This document shows, in pieces, positions 11,430 through 19,395 of a stretch of 64,000 nucleotides of DNA. This DNA comes from Brevundimonas halotolerans (GTDB taxonomy: Bacteria; Pseudomonadota; Alphaproteobacteria; Caulobacterales; Caulobacteraceae): contig NZ_QTTA01000010.1 of the NCBI RefSeq assembly GCF_003730275.1, positions 248,001 to 312,000 on the forward strand, in the 5' to 3' direction. Under the pieces are notes generated by a model. The model saw nothing but the letters and a program-made list of their open reading frames with translations, was not told where the DNA came from and searched no databases. The translations under genes and the position numbers were made by a program. Position 1 is the stretch's first letter, and every line of letters starts with the position of its first letter.

Positions 11430-12464
11430 TCAAGCGTCTGTGCGCCACCGCCATTCCTCGCGCGAAACGGCGTAGAAATAGCTGTTCTTCCACTCGCCCC
11501 CGACATTCCAGGTCCGCTCGGCAAAGCCAGTGCGGCGAAATCCAAGACTTTCCAGCAGGCGAATCGATGCGGCATTGTCGGGATCGACGTCGGCCGTGGC
11601 CTCCGCGTGGTCGGTCAGGGCGAACAGACGAGCCAGGACGGCGACCACAGCCTCACGGGCCAGCCCCAGCCGCCAGTGGTCGGGGTGCAGGATGTAGCCG
11701 ATGTCCGGCGCAGCAAAGAAACCGGCCTTGCCGATCACCTGACCGTCGCGTTCGATCAGGAAGTCGAGGCCGGAGTGCTGATGGGCTATCATGCTGTCCA
11801 ACCAGGCACGGGTCTGGTCGAGGGTCTCATGCGGCGGTGACGACCACCATGTCATGGCCTCGGGCCGGGTGAAGACGGCGTGCAGGGCGTCGAGGTCGTC
11901 GGGTCGGGCCGGTCGCAGCACCAGCCGGTCCGTAACGATCCGGTCCAGCGGCTTTTCAAGCACGGTGAAGGCCAGGTCGTCGCGTTTCGGTAAACCAAAC
12001 CGGGGGTCGGTCGCGGGAAACGGGCGAGTCTCGCTCGTCAGGCGGTAGCCGCGCCGCTGATACCATTCGATCAGTTCGTGCCGGTGGACGATGACGGTCA
12101 TCTCCATCCGGCGGGTGTGGAAATGCCGGAACGCGTGCGCTTCAGCTGCGGCAATCAGACGACGGCCCAGCCCCCTGTCTTGCAGCGCGGGATCCACGGT
12201 CAGCATACCGAGGTAGGCCAGCTCCGCGCCGCGATCGGTGACGTGGACGCAGCCGGTCAGGGCCGCGCCATCCGTGGCGACCAGCACGACCTGACCGGTC
12301 GTGGTGATGGCAGAGCGAAGGGAGTCACGGTCGATGCGGCTGCCGTCCAGAAGGTCGGCCTCATGGGTCCAGCCGCGACGGGCGCTGTCGCCGCGATAGG
12401 CGGCGTGCACCAGAGCGTCCAGCGCCTCAAGGTCGTCGGGTGTGGCAGGGCGGAACTCAGACAT
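11430..12464 (-). CDS. Double GNAT acetyltransferase (two fused domains)
   Basis: A 344-residue protein with two acetyltransferase domains in one frame. The N-terminal GNAT domain (about 1-150) has the acetyl-CoA motif VDPALQDRGLGRRLIAAAE. The C-terminal domain (about 170-340) is of the RimJ/RimL type, starting TDRLVLRPARPDDLDAL and containing DPDNAASIRLLESLGFRRTG. The linker ends in VLEKPLDRIV. The start overlaps the stop of the L-2-hydroxyglutarate dehydrogenase-like gene by 8 bp, making it the last gene of the lipA operon. Substrates are unknown. A frameshift joining two genes is unlikely because the linker reads cleanly. Confidence 0.85.
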   Translation of the reverse strand: MSEFRPATPDDLEALDALVHAAYRGDSARRGWTHEADLLDGSRIDRDSLRSAITTTGQVVLVATDGAALTGCVHVTDRGAELAYLGMLTVDPALQDRGLGRRLIAAAEAHAFRHFHTRRMEMTVIVHRHELIEWYQRRGYRLTSETRPFPATDPRFGLPKRDDLAFTVLEKPLDRIVTDRLVLRPARPDDLDALHAVFTRPEAMTWWSSPPHETLDQTRAWLDSMIAHQHSGLDFLIERDGQVIGKAGFFAAPDIGYILHPDHWRLGLAREAVVAVLARLFALTDHAEATADVDPDNAASIRLLESLGFRRTGFAERTWNVGGEWKNSYFYAVSREEWRWRTDA

Positions 12465-13566
12465 CCAGCCGATCCGCGACGATTTCGCCGAGGGCGAGCG
12501 AGCTGGTCAGGCCGGGGCTCTCGATGCCGAACAGGGCCATCAGACCGTCGAGGCCATGGACCTCGGACCCATGGAGCTGGAAGTCAGGCTGATCCTCGCC
12601 GGCCCCATGCAGTTTGGGCCGGATCCCGGCATAGTCCGGGACCAGACGTTCGGCCTCAACACCGGGCCAGAAGCGACGGATGTAATGAGCAAACACGTCG
12701 CGCTTGTCCGGATCGACGGCGTAGTCCTCGGTCTCGACGAAGGCGAGGTCCGGACCGAACACCCCCTGCCCACCCAGATCCTTGCGGTAATGGGTGCCCA
12801 AGGCCCCTGCGATGGGCGGCGGATAGATCAGGCGGTTGAAAGGGGCCGGACCGGTCAGGCGGAAATAGACGCCCTTGCCGAAATGGCCTGCGGGAATCTC
12901 GTCGGCGGGATAGCCCTCGATCGACCGGGCGACGGCCTGGGCTGACAGTCCGGGTGCGGTGACCAGAAGGCGGCTGGTGACCGTCATGGCTCCCTCACCG
13001 CCGACCCGGATCGAGAAGCCGCCACCGGAAAGCGGCTCGGCCCCCTCGAGCGGTGCCGAGATGACGACCGACCCGCCTGCGTCCTCGATCTCGCCCTGCA
13101 GCGCCAGCATATAGCCGTGGCTGTCGAACACCCCGCTCTCGGGCGACAGGATGGCAGCATGGGCATTGAGGGCGGGCTCGAGCGCCCGGGCCTCGGCGCC
13201 TGTGAGATGTTCCAGCCCCTCGACGCCATTGGTGGTCGCTTGCCGGAAAATGGCTTCGATGCGGGCGACCTCGGTCTCATCGGTGGCCACGACCAGCTTG
13301 CCGCATTTCCAGTGATCGACCTTGCGGCTCTCCAGAAAGGCATAGAGCCGGCGCCGCCCCTCGACGCAGGCGCGCGCCTTCAGCGATCCGGTCGGATAGT
13401 AGAGGCCGCCGTGGATGACCTCGGAATTGCGCGAGGACACGCCCTGGCCGATGTGGCCTTCTTTGTCGAGCACCAGAACCGTCAGACCGCGCTTCGACAG
13501 CGCCCGACCGCAGGCCAGACCCACGGCCCCTGCCCCCACGACCGTGGCGTCGAAGTCGAAGGTCAT
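12457..13566 (-). CDS. FAD-dependent L-2-hydroxyglutarate dehydrogenase-like oxidase
   Basis: A 369-residue member of the DAO family. It opens with the FAD-binding motif VVGAGAVGLACGRALSKRG, followed by VLDKEGHIGQGVSSRNSEVIHGG, which is typical of L-2-hydroxyglutarate oxidase/dehydrogenase (LhgO/L2HGDH). The C terminus has the second FAD segment FGIESPGLTSSLALGE. These enzymes oxidise L-2-hydroxyglutarate, a metabolic side product, to 2-oxoglutarate and pass electrons to the respiratory chain. The ATG overlaps the stop of the Coq10-like gene by 4 bp. The exact substrate is inferred from family resemblance. Confidence 0.88.
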   Translation of the reverse strand: MTFDFDATVVGAGAVGLACGRALSKRGLTVLVLDKEGHIGQGVSSRNSEVIHGGLYYPTGSLKARACVEGRRRLYAFLESRKVDHWKCGKLVVATDETEVARIEAIFRQATTNGVEGLEHLTGAEARALEPALNAHAAILSPESGVFDSHGYMLALQGEIEDAGGSVVISAPLEGAEPLSGGGFSIRVGGEGAMTVTSRLLVTAPGLSAQAVARSIEGYPADEIPAGHFGKGVYFRLTGPAPFNRLIYPPPIAGALGTHYRKDLGGQGVFGPDLAFVETEDYAVDPDKRDVFAHYIRRFWPGVEAERLVPDYAGIRPKLHGAGEDQPDFQLHGSEVHGLDGLMALFGIESPGLTSSLALGEIVADRLDV

Positions 13567-14015
13567 GACGCCCCGTAGCGCCGCGCGGCCTCAGCCTCGA
13601 ACCGGCGGATCAGGGATTCGACCGCGCGGTCGAAGTTGGCCTTCAGCATGGCGTCGAGGATCGGCGACCGGAAGGCGAAGTCGATCATGAACTCCAGCCG
13701 CGCGCCCTCAGGATGCTGGAAGAAGGCCCAGCGGTTCTTCAGATGTTTGAACGGCCCCCGGATCAGCCCGACCTCGACCTTCGACTGATTGACGTCATGC
13801 CGGACCCAGGTGGAGAACCGCTCTTTCAGAAAGGCGAAACCGACACCCGCCTCGGCATCCAGCAGGCTGACACCGGGGGCTTCCTCACGCGCGTTCCAGA
13901 CGCGCATGGAGGTGACCCAGGGCACAAAGTCCGGATAGGCACGCACGTCAGCGACCAGCGCGGCCAGCTGGTCCGGCGCATAGGGCAGAACTCGGGTCAG
14001 GGTGTGGACGGCCAA
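13563..14015 (-). CDS. Coq10/RatA-type START-domain protein
   Basis: A 150-residue protein made of a single polyketide-cyclase/START (SRPBCC) domain: VLPYAPDQLAALVADVRAYPDFVPWV at the start and ALKANFD-like helix near the end. The closest families are eukaryotic Coq10, which binds ubiquinone, and bacterial RatA (YfjG). In alphaproteobacteria this gene commonly follows lipA, as it does here with a 7-bp gap. A coenzyme-Q-binding role in respiration is the more plausible reading; toxin-like activity reported for E. coli RatA should not be assumed. Confidence 0.85.
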   Translation of the reverse strand: MAVHTLTRVLPYAPDQLAALVADVRAYPDFVPWVTSMRVWNAREEAPGVSLLDAEAGVGFAFLKERFSTWVRHDVNQSKVEVGLIRGPFKHLKNRWAFFQHPEGARLEFMIDFAFRSPILDAMLKANFDRAVESLIRRFEAEAARRYGAS

Positions 14016-14022
14016 GCGAGGC

Positions 14023-14985
14023 TCAGCGTCCGGTCTGGGCCAGTCGCGCCGCCTTGAGCCGGGCGAAGTCGTCGCCGGCGTGGTGCGAGCTGCGGGTCAG
14101 GGGCGAGGACGACACCATGAGGAAACCCTTGGCACGGGCGATGGCCTCATAGGATTTGAACTCGTCCGGGGTGACGAACCGGTCGATGGCCGCGTGCTTG
14201 CGGGTCGGCTGCAGGTACTGGCCGATGGTGATGAAGTCGACGCCGGCCGAGCGCATGTCGTCCATGACCTGCATGACCTCTTCCTTGGTCTCACCCAGGC
14301 CGACCATGATGCCGGACTTGGTGAACTGGTTGGGGTCGCGTTCCTTGACCTGCTGCAGCAGGCGCAGGGAGTGGAAGTAGCGGGCCCCGGGCCGGATCTT
14401 CAGATACAGGCGCGGGACGGTTTCAAGGTTGTGGTTGAAGACGTCGGGCTTCGCGTCGATCATCACCTCGGCCGCGCCGTCCTTGCGCAGAAAGTCGGGC
14501 GTCAGGATCTCGATGGTCGTGTTCGGCGCCTGGATGCGGATCTGGCGCACGACCTCGGCGAAATGAGCCGCGCCACCGTCGGAGACGTCGTCCCGGTCCA
14601 CCGAGGTGATGACGACGTGGTTCAGGCCCAGCTGGGCCACGGCCAGCCCGACCTTGGCCGGCTCTTCGGGGTCGAGCGGTTGGGGCAGGCCCGTCTTGAC
14701 GTTACAGAAGGCGCAGGCGCGGGTGCAGGTGTCGCCCATGATCATCAGGGTGGCGTGCTTCTGGCTCCAGCACTCGCCGATGTTGGGGCAGGCCGCCTCC
14801 TCGCAGACTGTGACGAGGCCCTTGTCCTTCACGATGGCCCGGGTGGCATTGTACTGGCCCGACCCGGGGGCCTTGACCCGCAGCCAGTCAGGCTTTTTCA
14901 GCACAGGGCTTTCCGGCCGGTTGCGCTTTTCCGGGTGGCGCAGTTCGGCGGGCGACCGTTGCAGGGTGTCGATCAGGGTGACCAT
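14023..14985 (-). CDS. lipA: Lipoyl synthase
   Basis: The 320-residue radical SAM enzyme inserts two sulfur atoms into octanoyl-protein to form lipoyl groups, here needed by the lipoyl domains of PdhB and PdhC. Both iron-sulfur motifs are visible: the auxiliary cluster [12 protein letters not shown] and the radical-SAM motif [10 protein letters not shown] (CxxxCxxC), plus the C-terminal [10 protein letters not shown] with the conserved Ser ligand. The start at 14983-14985 ([11 protein letters not shown]) is chosen over the longer frame to 15084 because it matches the usual N terminus. It is the first gene of a four-gene operon and is divergent from the acyl-activating enzyme gene. Confidence 0.96.
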   Translation of the reverse strand: MVTLIDTLQRSPAELRHPEKRNRPESPVLKKPDWLRVKAPGSGQYNATRAIVKDKGLVTVCEEAACPNIGECWSQKHATLMIMGDTCTRACAFCNVKTGLPQPLDPEEPAKVGLAVAQLGLNHVVITSVDRDDVSDGGAAHFAEVVRQIRIQAPNTTIEILTPDFLRKDGAAEVMIDAKPDVFNHNLETVPRLYLKIRPGARYFHSLRLLQQVKERDPNQFTKSGIMVGLGETKEEVMQVMDDMRSAGVDFITIGQYLQPTRKHAAIDRFVTPDEFKSYEAIARAKGFLMVSSSPLTRSSHHAGDDFARLKAARLAQTGR

Positions 14986-15179
14986 GGCGTCAGGGCTTCG
15001 GCGGCGGCGTAAGGGCTCAAGAGCCGCTATGTCGGCCTTCAGCACCCGGATGGCAAGCCGCAACGGCCATTGGCGTGTCCTCACGCCGTGTAACTTATCT
15101 TTTCAAGGGCCGTTCGGGTCTCTAGTTTGGCCCCAGACATCAAGGAGGGGCGCCAAGACCCCTCACAGGGAGGTATCGT

Positions 15180-16736
15180 TTGTCGTCAGACATGCACGCC
15201 AGGGCCGTTCAGGAAACCATCTTTGACGCCCTCGTCGCGGCTCGCGACAAATATGGTGACAAGCCGATCCTTGAGGACCTGGACCGTAACCCGTTGACCT
15301 ATACCGGGCTGATCCGGGCCGCCATGGTGCTGGGTCGCAAGATCGCCGCCATAACCGAGCCGGGCGAGCGGGTCGCCATCCTGTTGCCGTCCAGCTCGGG
15401 CGTCGTGGTCACCTTCTATGGTCTGCACGCCATGGGACGGGTGCCGGTGATGCTGAACTTCACCTCGGGCGAGATGAATCTGAAGGCCGCGATCAAGGCC
15501 TCGGGCGTCAAGCGCATCCTGTCGGCCAAGCGGTTCATCACCCAGGCCAAGCTGGAGGCGCTGACCGACAGCCTGGCCGAGGTCGCCGAGATCATCTGGC
15601 TGGACGACATCCGCAAGACCATCGGCCTGCCCGACAAGCTGTTCGGCCTGATGGCCGGGTTCTTTCCCAAGCAGTTCCGCGTGGAGACCCAGCCGTCGGA
15701 TCCGGGCGTGATCCTGTTCACCTCGGGCAGTTTCGGCAGCCCCAAGGGGGTGATGCTCAGCCAGTCGAACCTGGTCTCGAACGTGCGTCAGGTGGCCACC
15801 CACATCGACCTCGATCCCGACTGGGTGATGTTCAATCCCCTGCCGACCTTCCACTGTTTCGGTCTGACGGGCGGCGTGCTGCTGCCGCTGCTGACGGGGA
15901 TGAAGGCATTCCAGTATCCCTCGCCGCTGCACGCCAAGCAGATCGTCGAGCTTTTGCCCGATGTGAAGGCCTCGATCCTGTTCGCCACCGACACCTTCCT
16001 GAACCAGTATGCGCGGGTGGCGGGGCCGGACGATTTCGCCACACTGCAGTTCGTGGTGGCCGGGGCTGAGCGGGTCCGGGACGAGACCCATCATCTGTTC
16101 AATACGCGCTTCGGCGGCCTGAAGCTGCTGGAGGGGTACGGGGCGACCGAGGCCGCCCCCGTCGTTGCCGTCAACCATCCGGACCGGAACCGCCCCGGTA
16201 CGGTCGGTCAGATGCTGCCGGACATGGAATGGCGGGTGGATCCTGTCGCCGGGATCGAGACCGGCGGGCGCCTTTACCTGCGCGGCCCGAACGTCATGGC
16301 GGGCTATATATCGCCCGACGATCCGGACCGGCTGGAGCCCCTGCGCGACGGCTGGCACGACACCGGCGACATCGTCGAGATCGACACTGATGGCTATGTC
16401 AGCATTCTTGGGCGCGTAAAGCGGTTCGCCAAGGTCGGCGGCGAGATGATCAGTCTGATGGCGGTCGAGGGTCTGGCCAGCGCGGTCTGGCCCGAGTCCC
16501 GCCATGCCGTGGTCGCCGTGCCGGACAGCCGCAGGGGCGAGAAGCTGGTGCTGGTCACCGACCGCATGGACGCTGATTCTGCCCGCCTGACCGAATGGGC
16601 GCGCAGCCACGGGGCCCCGGATCTGGCCGTGCCCAAGCGGATCATCAAGGTGAAGGAAGTGCCGGTTCTGGGCACCGGCAAGACCGACTATGTCGCCATC
16701 CAGCGCATGGTCGAGTCCGAGGCCGAAGCCGCCTGA
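15180..16736 (+). CDS. AMP-dependent acyl-activating enzyme (Aas-like)
   Basis: The 518-residue adenylate-forming enzyme has the phosphate-binding loop ILFTSGSFGSPKGVMLS, the LEGYGATEAAPVV motif and HDTGDIVEIDTDGYVSILGR. The SGSFGSPKG version of the loop and overall look resemble the acyl-ACP/acyl-CoA synthetase part of Aas rather than acetyl-CoA synthetase, so a fatty-acid substrate is likely. No acyltransferase domain is attached. The start is TTG at 15180, supported by GGGAGG 6 nt upstream; an ATG at 15192 is the alternative. The gene is divergent from lipA with a 194-bp shared upstream region. Confidence 0.85.
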   Translation: MSSDMHARAVQETIFDALVAARDKYGDKPILEDLDRNPLTYTGLIRAAMVLGRKIAAITEPGERVAILLPSSSGVVVTFYGLHAMGRVPVMLNFTSGEMNLKAAIKASGVKRILSAKRFITQAKLEALTDSLAEVAEIIWLDDIRKTIGLPDKLFGLMAGFFPKQFRVETQPSDPGVILFTSGSFGSPKGVMLSQSNLVSNVRQVATHIDLDPDWVMFNPLPTFHCFGLTGGVLLPLLTGMKAFQYPSPLHAKQIVELLPDVKASILFATDTFLNQYARVAGPDDFATLQFVVAGAERVRDETHHLFNTRFGGLKLLEGYGATEAAPVVAVNHPDRNRPGTVGQMLPDMEWRVDPVAGIETGGRLYLRGPNVMAGYISPDDPDRLEPLRDGWHDTGDIVEIDTDGYVSILGRVKRFAKVGGEMISLMAVEGLASAVWPESRHAVVAVPDSRRGEKLVLVTDRMDADSARLTEWARSHGAPDLAVPKRIIKVKEVPVLGTGKTDYVAIQRMVESEAEAA

Positions 16737-16812
16737 CCGTCCTTAGAACGACGATTGATCTGAAACCGTAGCCATTGCAGTCTCGCCATTCCAATCAAGG
16801 GAGGCTGTCACC

Positions 16813-17211
16813 ATGTTCGATTCGCTTGAGCGTCACCGTCCTACGGCCCTGGCGGGCCTTCGGATCATTACCGGTCTCATGTTCATGCAGCACGGGACCC
16901 AGAAGATCTTCTCCTTCCCGGCCGAGGCCCGGGGGCCGTTCGAGCTGATGAGCCAGATGGGCATCGGCGGCGTGCTGGAGCTGGTCGGCGGCGCGCTGAT
17001 CGTGCTGGGCCTGTTCACGCGGCCGGTCGCCTTCCTGCTGTCCGGCATGATGGCCGTGGCCTATTTCCAGTTCCACGCCATGTCAGGGGGTCTGTTCCCG
17101 ATGGTCAATGGCGGTGAGCTGGCGGCGCTGTACTGCTGGGTGTTCCTGTATCTGGTGTTTGCCGGTCCGGGCGCACTCAGCGTGGACGGCATTCTGGCCA
17201 AGAAGGCCTGA
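16813..17211 (+). CDS. DoxX family membrane protein
   Basis: A 132-residue integral membrane protein with about four transmembrane helices and the DoxX-family start LRIITGLMFMQHGTQKIFSF, followed by GVLELVGGALIVLGLFTRP. Related proteins are linked to thiol or quinone redox homeostasis, but the activity is not defined by the sequence. GGGAGG lies about 9 nt before the ATG. It is convergent with wrbA, with a strong hairpin between them. Confidence 0.9.
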   Translation: MFDSLERHRPTALAGLRIITGLMFMQHGTQKIFSFPAEARGPFELMSQMGIGGVLELVGGALIVLGLFTRPVAFLLSGMMAVAYFQFHAMSGGLFPMVNGGELAALYCWVFLYLVFAGPGALSVDGILAKKA

Positions 17212-17217
17212 TCAGCC

Positions 17218-17246
17218 CCCTGCCCCGGTTTTGCCCCGGGGCAGGG
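17218..17246. terminator. Hairpin between convergent doxX-like gene and wrbA
   Basis: A perfect 11-bp stem, CCCTGCCCCGG (17218-17228) and CCGGGGCAGGG (17236-17246), with a 7-nt loop, fills the 42-bp gap between two convergent genes. There is no T run on either strand, so it may be a two-way terminator or an mRNA-end stabiliser. Confidence 0.5.
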
Positions 17247-17253
17247 ATCGCCG

Positions 17254-17856
17254 TCAGCCGAACAGCTTCTTCGCGGTCTCGGCCGCCAGTCGCCCCTGGA
17301 AGCGGGCGCCTTCCAGTTCGTTGTCGCTGGGCATGCGCGACCCGTCACCGCCGGTGATGGTCGTCGCGCCATAGGGTGAGCCGCCGGTGATCTCGTCCAT
17401 GCGCATCTGACCCTGCCAGGTGTAGGGCAGGCCGACAACCAGCATGCCGTGGTGCATGATGGTCTGGATCAGGCCGATCAGGGTCATTTCATTGCCGCCG
17501 TGCTGGGTGGCGGTCGAGGTGAAGGCGCCACCGACCTTGCCGGCCAGGGCGCCCTTGGCCCAGAGACCGCCCGTCTGGTCGAGGAAGTTCCGCATCTGGG
17601 AGGCGGCGGTGCCATAGCGGGTGCCTGCCCCGATCAGGATGGCGTCATAGTCGGCCAGCTCCTCCACCTTGGCGATGGGCGCAGCCTGATCCAGCTTGTA
17701 GCCGCTCTTCTTCGCCAGTTCCTCGGGGACCAGTTCGGGTACGCGCTTGATGTCGACGACCGCGCCGTCAACCTCACGGGCGCCTTCCGCGATGGCCTCG
17801 GCCATGCGCTCCACGTGTCCGTAAGTCGAGTGATAGAGGACGAGAACCTTGGGCAT
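17254..17856 (-). CDS. wrbA: NAD(P)H:quinone oxidoreductase, WrbA type
   Basis: The 200-residue flavodoxin-like enzyme carries out two-electron reduction of quinones with NAD(P)H and FMN, limiting semiquinone stress. The FMN phosphate-binding loop [19 protein letters not shown] and the WrbA segments [22 protein letters not shown] and [15 protein letters not shown] are present. Length matches the family. An AAGGAGG-type Shine-Dalgarno sequence precedes the ATG, and a short palindrome (17876-17886) lies 20 bp upstream and may be a repressor site. Confidence 0.95.
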   Translation of the reverse strand: MPKVLVLYHSTYGHVERMAEAIAEGAREVDGAVVDIKRVPELVPEELAKKSGYKLDQAAPIAKVEELADYDAILIGAGTRYGTAASQMRNFLDQTGGLWAKGALAGKVGGAFTSTATQHGGNEMTLIGLIQTIMHHGMLVVGLPYTWQGQMRMDEITGGSPYGATTITGGDGSRMPSDNELEGARFQGRLAAETAKKLFG

Positions 17857-17875
17857 AAAAGCCTCCTTGTAATAC

Positions 17876-17886
17876 GTAACCGTTAC
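17876..17886. promoter_or_regulatory. Palindrome upstream of wrbA
   Basis: GTAAC-C-GTTAC is a perfect 5-bp inverted repeat around one base, 20-30 bp upstream of the wrbA ATG, where an operator overlapping the promoter would sit. Its minus-strand form TGTAACGGTTAC resembles the candidate LacI operator at 34307-34320. The regulator is unknown. Confidence 0.3.
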
Positions 17887-17938
17887 AGTGTCGAAATAGG
17901 ATGCAGGTCAACGCATTCAAGGGCCGCTCAGCACATTT

Positions 17939-18388
17939 TCAGAAAGGGCAGACCCGCCTGTAAAAGGCATCGTCACCGGGAACGGTTGCACCGTGCGCCA
18001 GCAAAAACCGGTGCTCAACGACAGAGGCCTGCTGCTCGATGTTGAGGGTGGCCCAGTTTGTCCGGGGGCCGCAGTCGTAGGCATAGGCGGCGGGGTTGTC
18101 GCCGGCCTTGAGCTTGGCGATCAGCAAGTTGACGCCCTGCTGGGCCTGCCAGACGTGGACCAGTTCGTGGATCAGGGTCGCCTGACGCCTCAGCGGTCCC
18201 TGTGACAGGTCGTCCGCCCAGACGGCTGTCGGCCAGCAGATCCACTCGCGCCCTGCCACCCCGCCCGGCACGAAGGCGCGCCGGAGCAGGGGCGGCAGGC
18301 GGAGAAGGCGGACGGTGTCGGTCCGCAGCACCGGACCGAAGACCGACCGGGCCAGATCGACCTCGCCCGGAGCGAGGGCCCGGATCAT
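17939..18388 (-). CDS. Putative HExxH metallopeptidase-like protein
   Basis: A 149-residue protein without an obvious signal peptide. It contains HELVHVWQ (about residue 73), an HExxH zinc-binding motif of the kind found in DUF4157/Vgr-related proteins, and a later Glu-rich helix NIEQQASVVEHRF. The ATG at 18386-18388 overlaps the stop of the M15-type gene (ATGA), so the two are translationally coupled; this decides the start against the longer frame opening at 18466. Activity is unproven; a role in cell-wall or envelope protein processing with its neighbour is inference. Confidence 0.7.
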   Translation of the reverse strand: MIRALAPGEVDLARSVFGPVLRTDTVRLLRLPPLLRRAFVPGGVAGREWICWPTAVWADDLSQGPLRRQATLIHELVHVWQAQQGVNLLIAKLKAGDNPAAYAYDCGPRTNWATLNIEQQASVVEHRFLLAHGATVPGDDAFYRRVCPF

Positions 18389-19284
18389 TTCACCATCATC
18401 GGCGGGATGTGCGGCCGGGGCGCCAGCCGTTCGGAGTTCAGCACCTCGGTGGTCGGGCCGGTCCATTCCCAGTGCCAGGGCTCATAGACATAGGGGACGA
18501 AGCCGAAGCGGTGGGCGTTCTCGACCAGCCAGCGATAGGCCGGACCGCGTGTCTGGTGCCGGCGGTTGGCCCAGCGGGTCGAGTCGACCCCGTGTCCCGC
18601 CAGATGGCCGACATAGAGGTCGATCGCGGTCCCCGTGCGATGGGGCGAACAGACCGCGCGCCTGAGGCCATCGCAGTTGCCTTCTCGGGCACAGCGGGCG
18701 GCGTCGGCCTCGGGATCGCGATAGCTGGAGAAGACCTGCAGCAGTTCGGGGTTGTCGGCGATCTCGGGCACTTCGGCGCGGGCGGCGCGGACCATCAAGC
18801 GATAGGCATTGAGGACGTCATACTGGAGCAGGCGCACCATGCGGTCGGCGTGCTCCTCGGTCGGGTCGAGATACCCCAGCTCGCTCTGGGGCGGCGGTTC
18901 CGGGCAGATGTCGGCCACACGGGCCATGACGAACGGACGGCGCTCCTGCCACAGACCCTTGAAGACCTGGAAGGTGTCGCGGGTGAACAGTCCGTTGGCG
19001 ACGAGACCATAGCGCTTCTGGAAACCGGCGAGGGCCACGGCAAAGCCGGGGGTGTCCGGGCCGCAGGCGGTGCCGAGTTCCCGCGAGATCAACGGCAGAT
19101 AGGCCAGCCAGCCGCGCTCGGTCTGGTCGAACGGCCGCCACACCATCCAGTCGAAGGAGTAGCCGTTGACCATTGCAATCCCGGCAAAGCCCGGTCGGCC
19201 GCCGCAGTCGTCCTCGGCCAGGGCCGGGCGCGCCACGCCCAGTCCGATCAGGAGAACAGCTACAAGGGTCACGATCCGCGTCAT
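18385..19284 (-). CDS. M15-family D-Ala-D-Ala carboxypeptidase-like exported protein
   Basis: A 299-residue exported protein with a signal peptide (VTLVAVLLIGLGVARPALA). After an N-terminal region with a peptidoglycan-binding-like helix (FQKRYGLVANGLFTRDTFQ, about 95-115), the catalytic part shows VFSSYRDPEADAARC, CSPHRTGTAIDLYVG (SxHxxGxAxD-type zinc ligands) and YEPWHWEW. These are the hallmarks of VanY/DacA-type M15 peptidases that trim peptidoglycan stem peptides. The frame stays open to 21201, but the long extension is antisense to mazG and the MFS gene; the ATG at 19282-19284 gives a normal signal peptide. Confidence 0.85.
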   Translation of the reverse strand: MTRIVTLVAVLLIGLGVARPALAEDDCGGRPGFAGIAMVNGYSFDWMVWRPFDQTERGWLAYLPLISRELGTACGPDTPGFAVALAGFQKRYGLVANGLFTRDTFQVFKGLWQERRPFVMARVADICPEPPPQSELGYLDPTEEHADRMVRLLQYDVLNAYRLMVRAARAEVPEIADNPELLQVFSSYRDPEADAARCAREGNCDGLRRAVCSPHRTGTAIDLYVGHLAGHGVDSTRWANRRHQTRGPAYRWLVENAHRFGFVPYVYEPWHWEWTGPTTEVLNSERLAPRPHIPPMMVK

Positions 19285-19395
19285 GGCGAGAGGAAGCCTG
19301 ACGCCGGGCCGGAGAGCAAGGGGGCACTCGCCAGAAGCGGATTCGCGGTATGACGGGAGGCGCGGTCGAGTCGCGCCTTGAGCCAGCGGATCTTC

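Noticed and set aside
11430..12464. Frameshift joining two GNAT genes
   Set aside because: The linker reads continuously with normal codon use and both domains are intact, so a true fusion is more likely.
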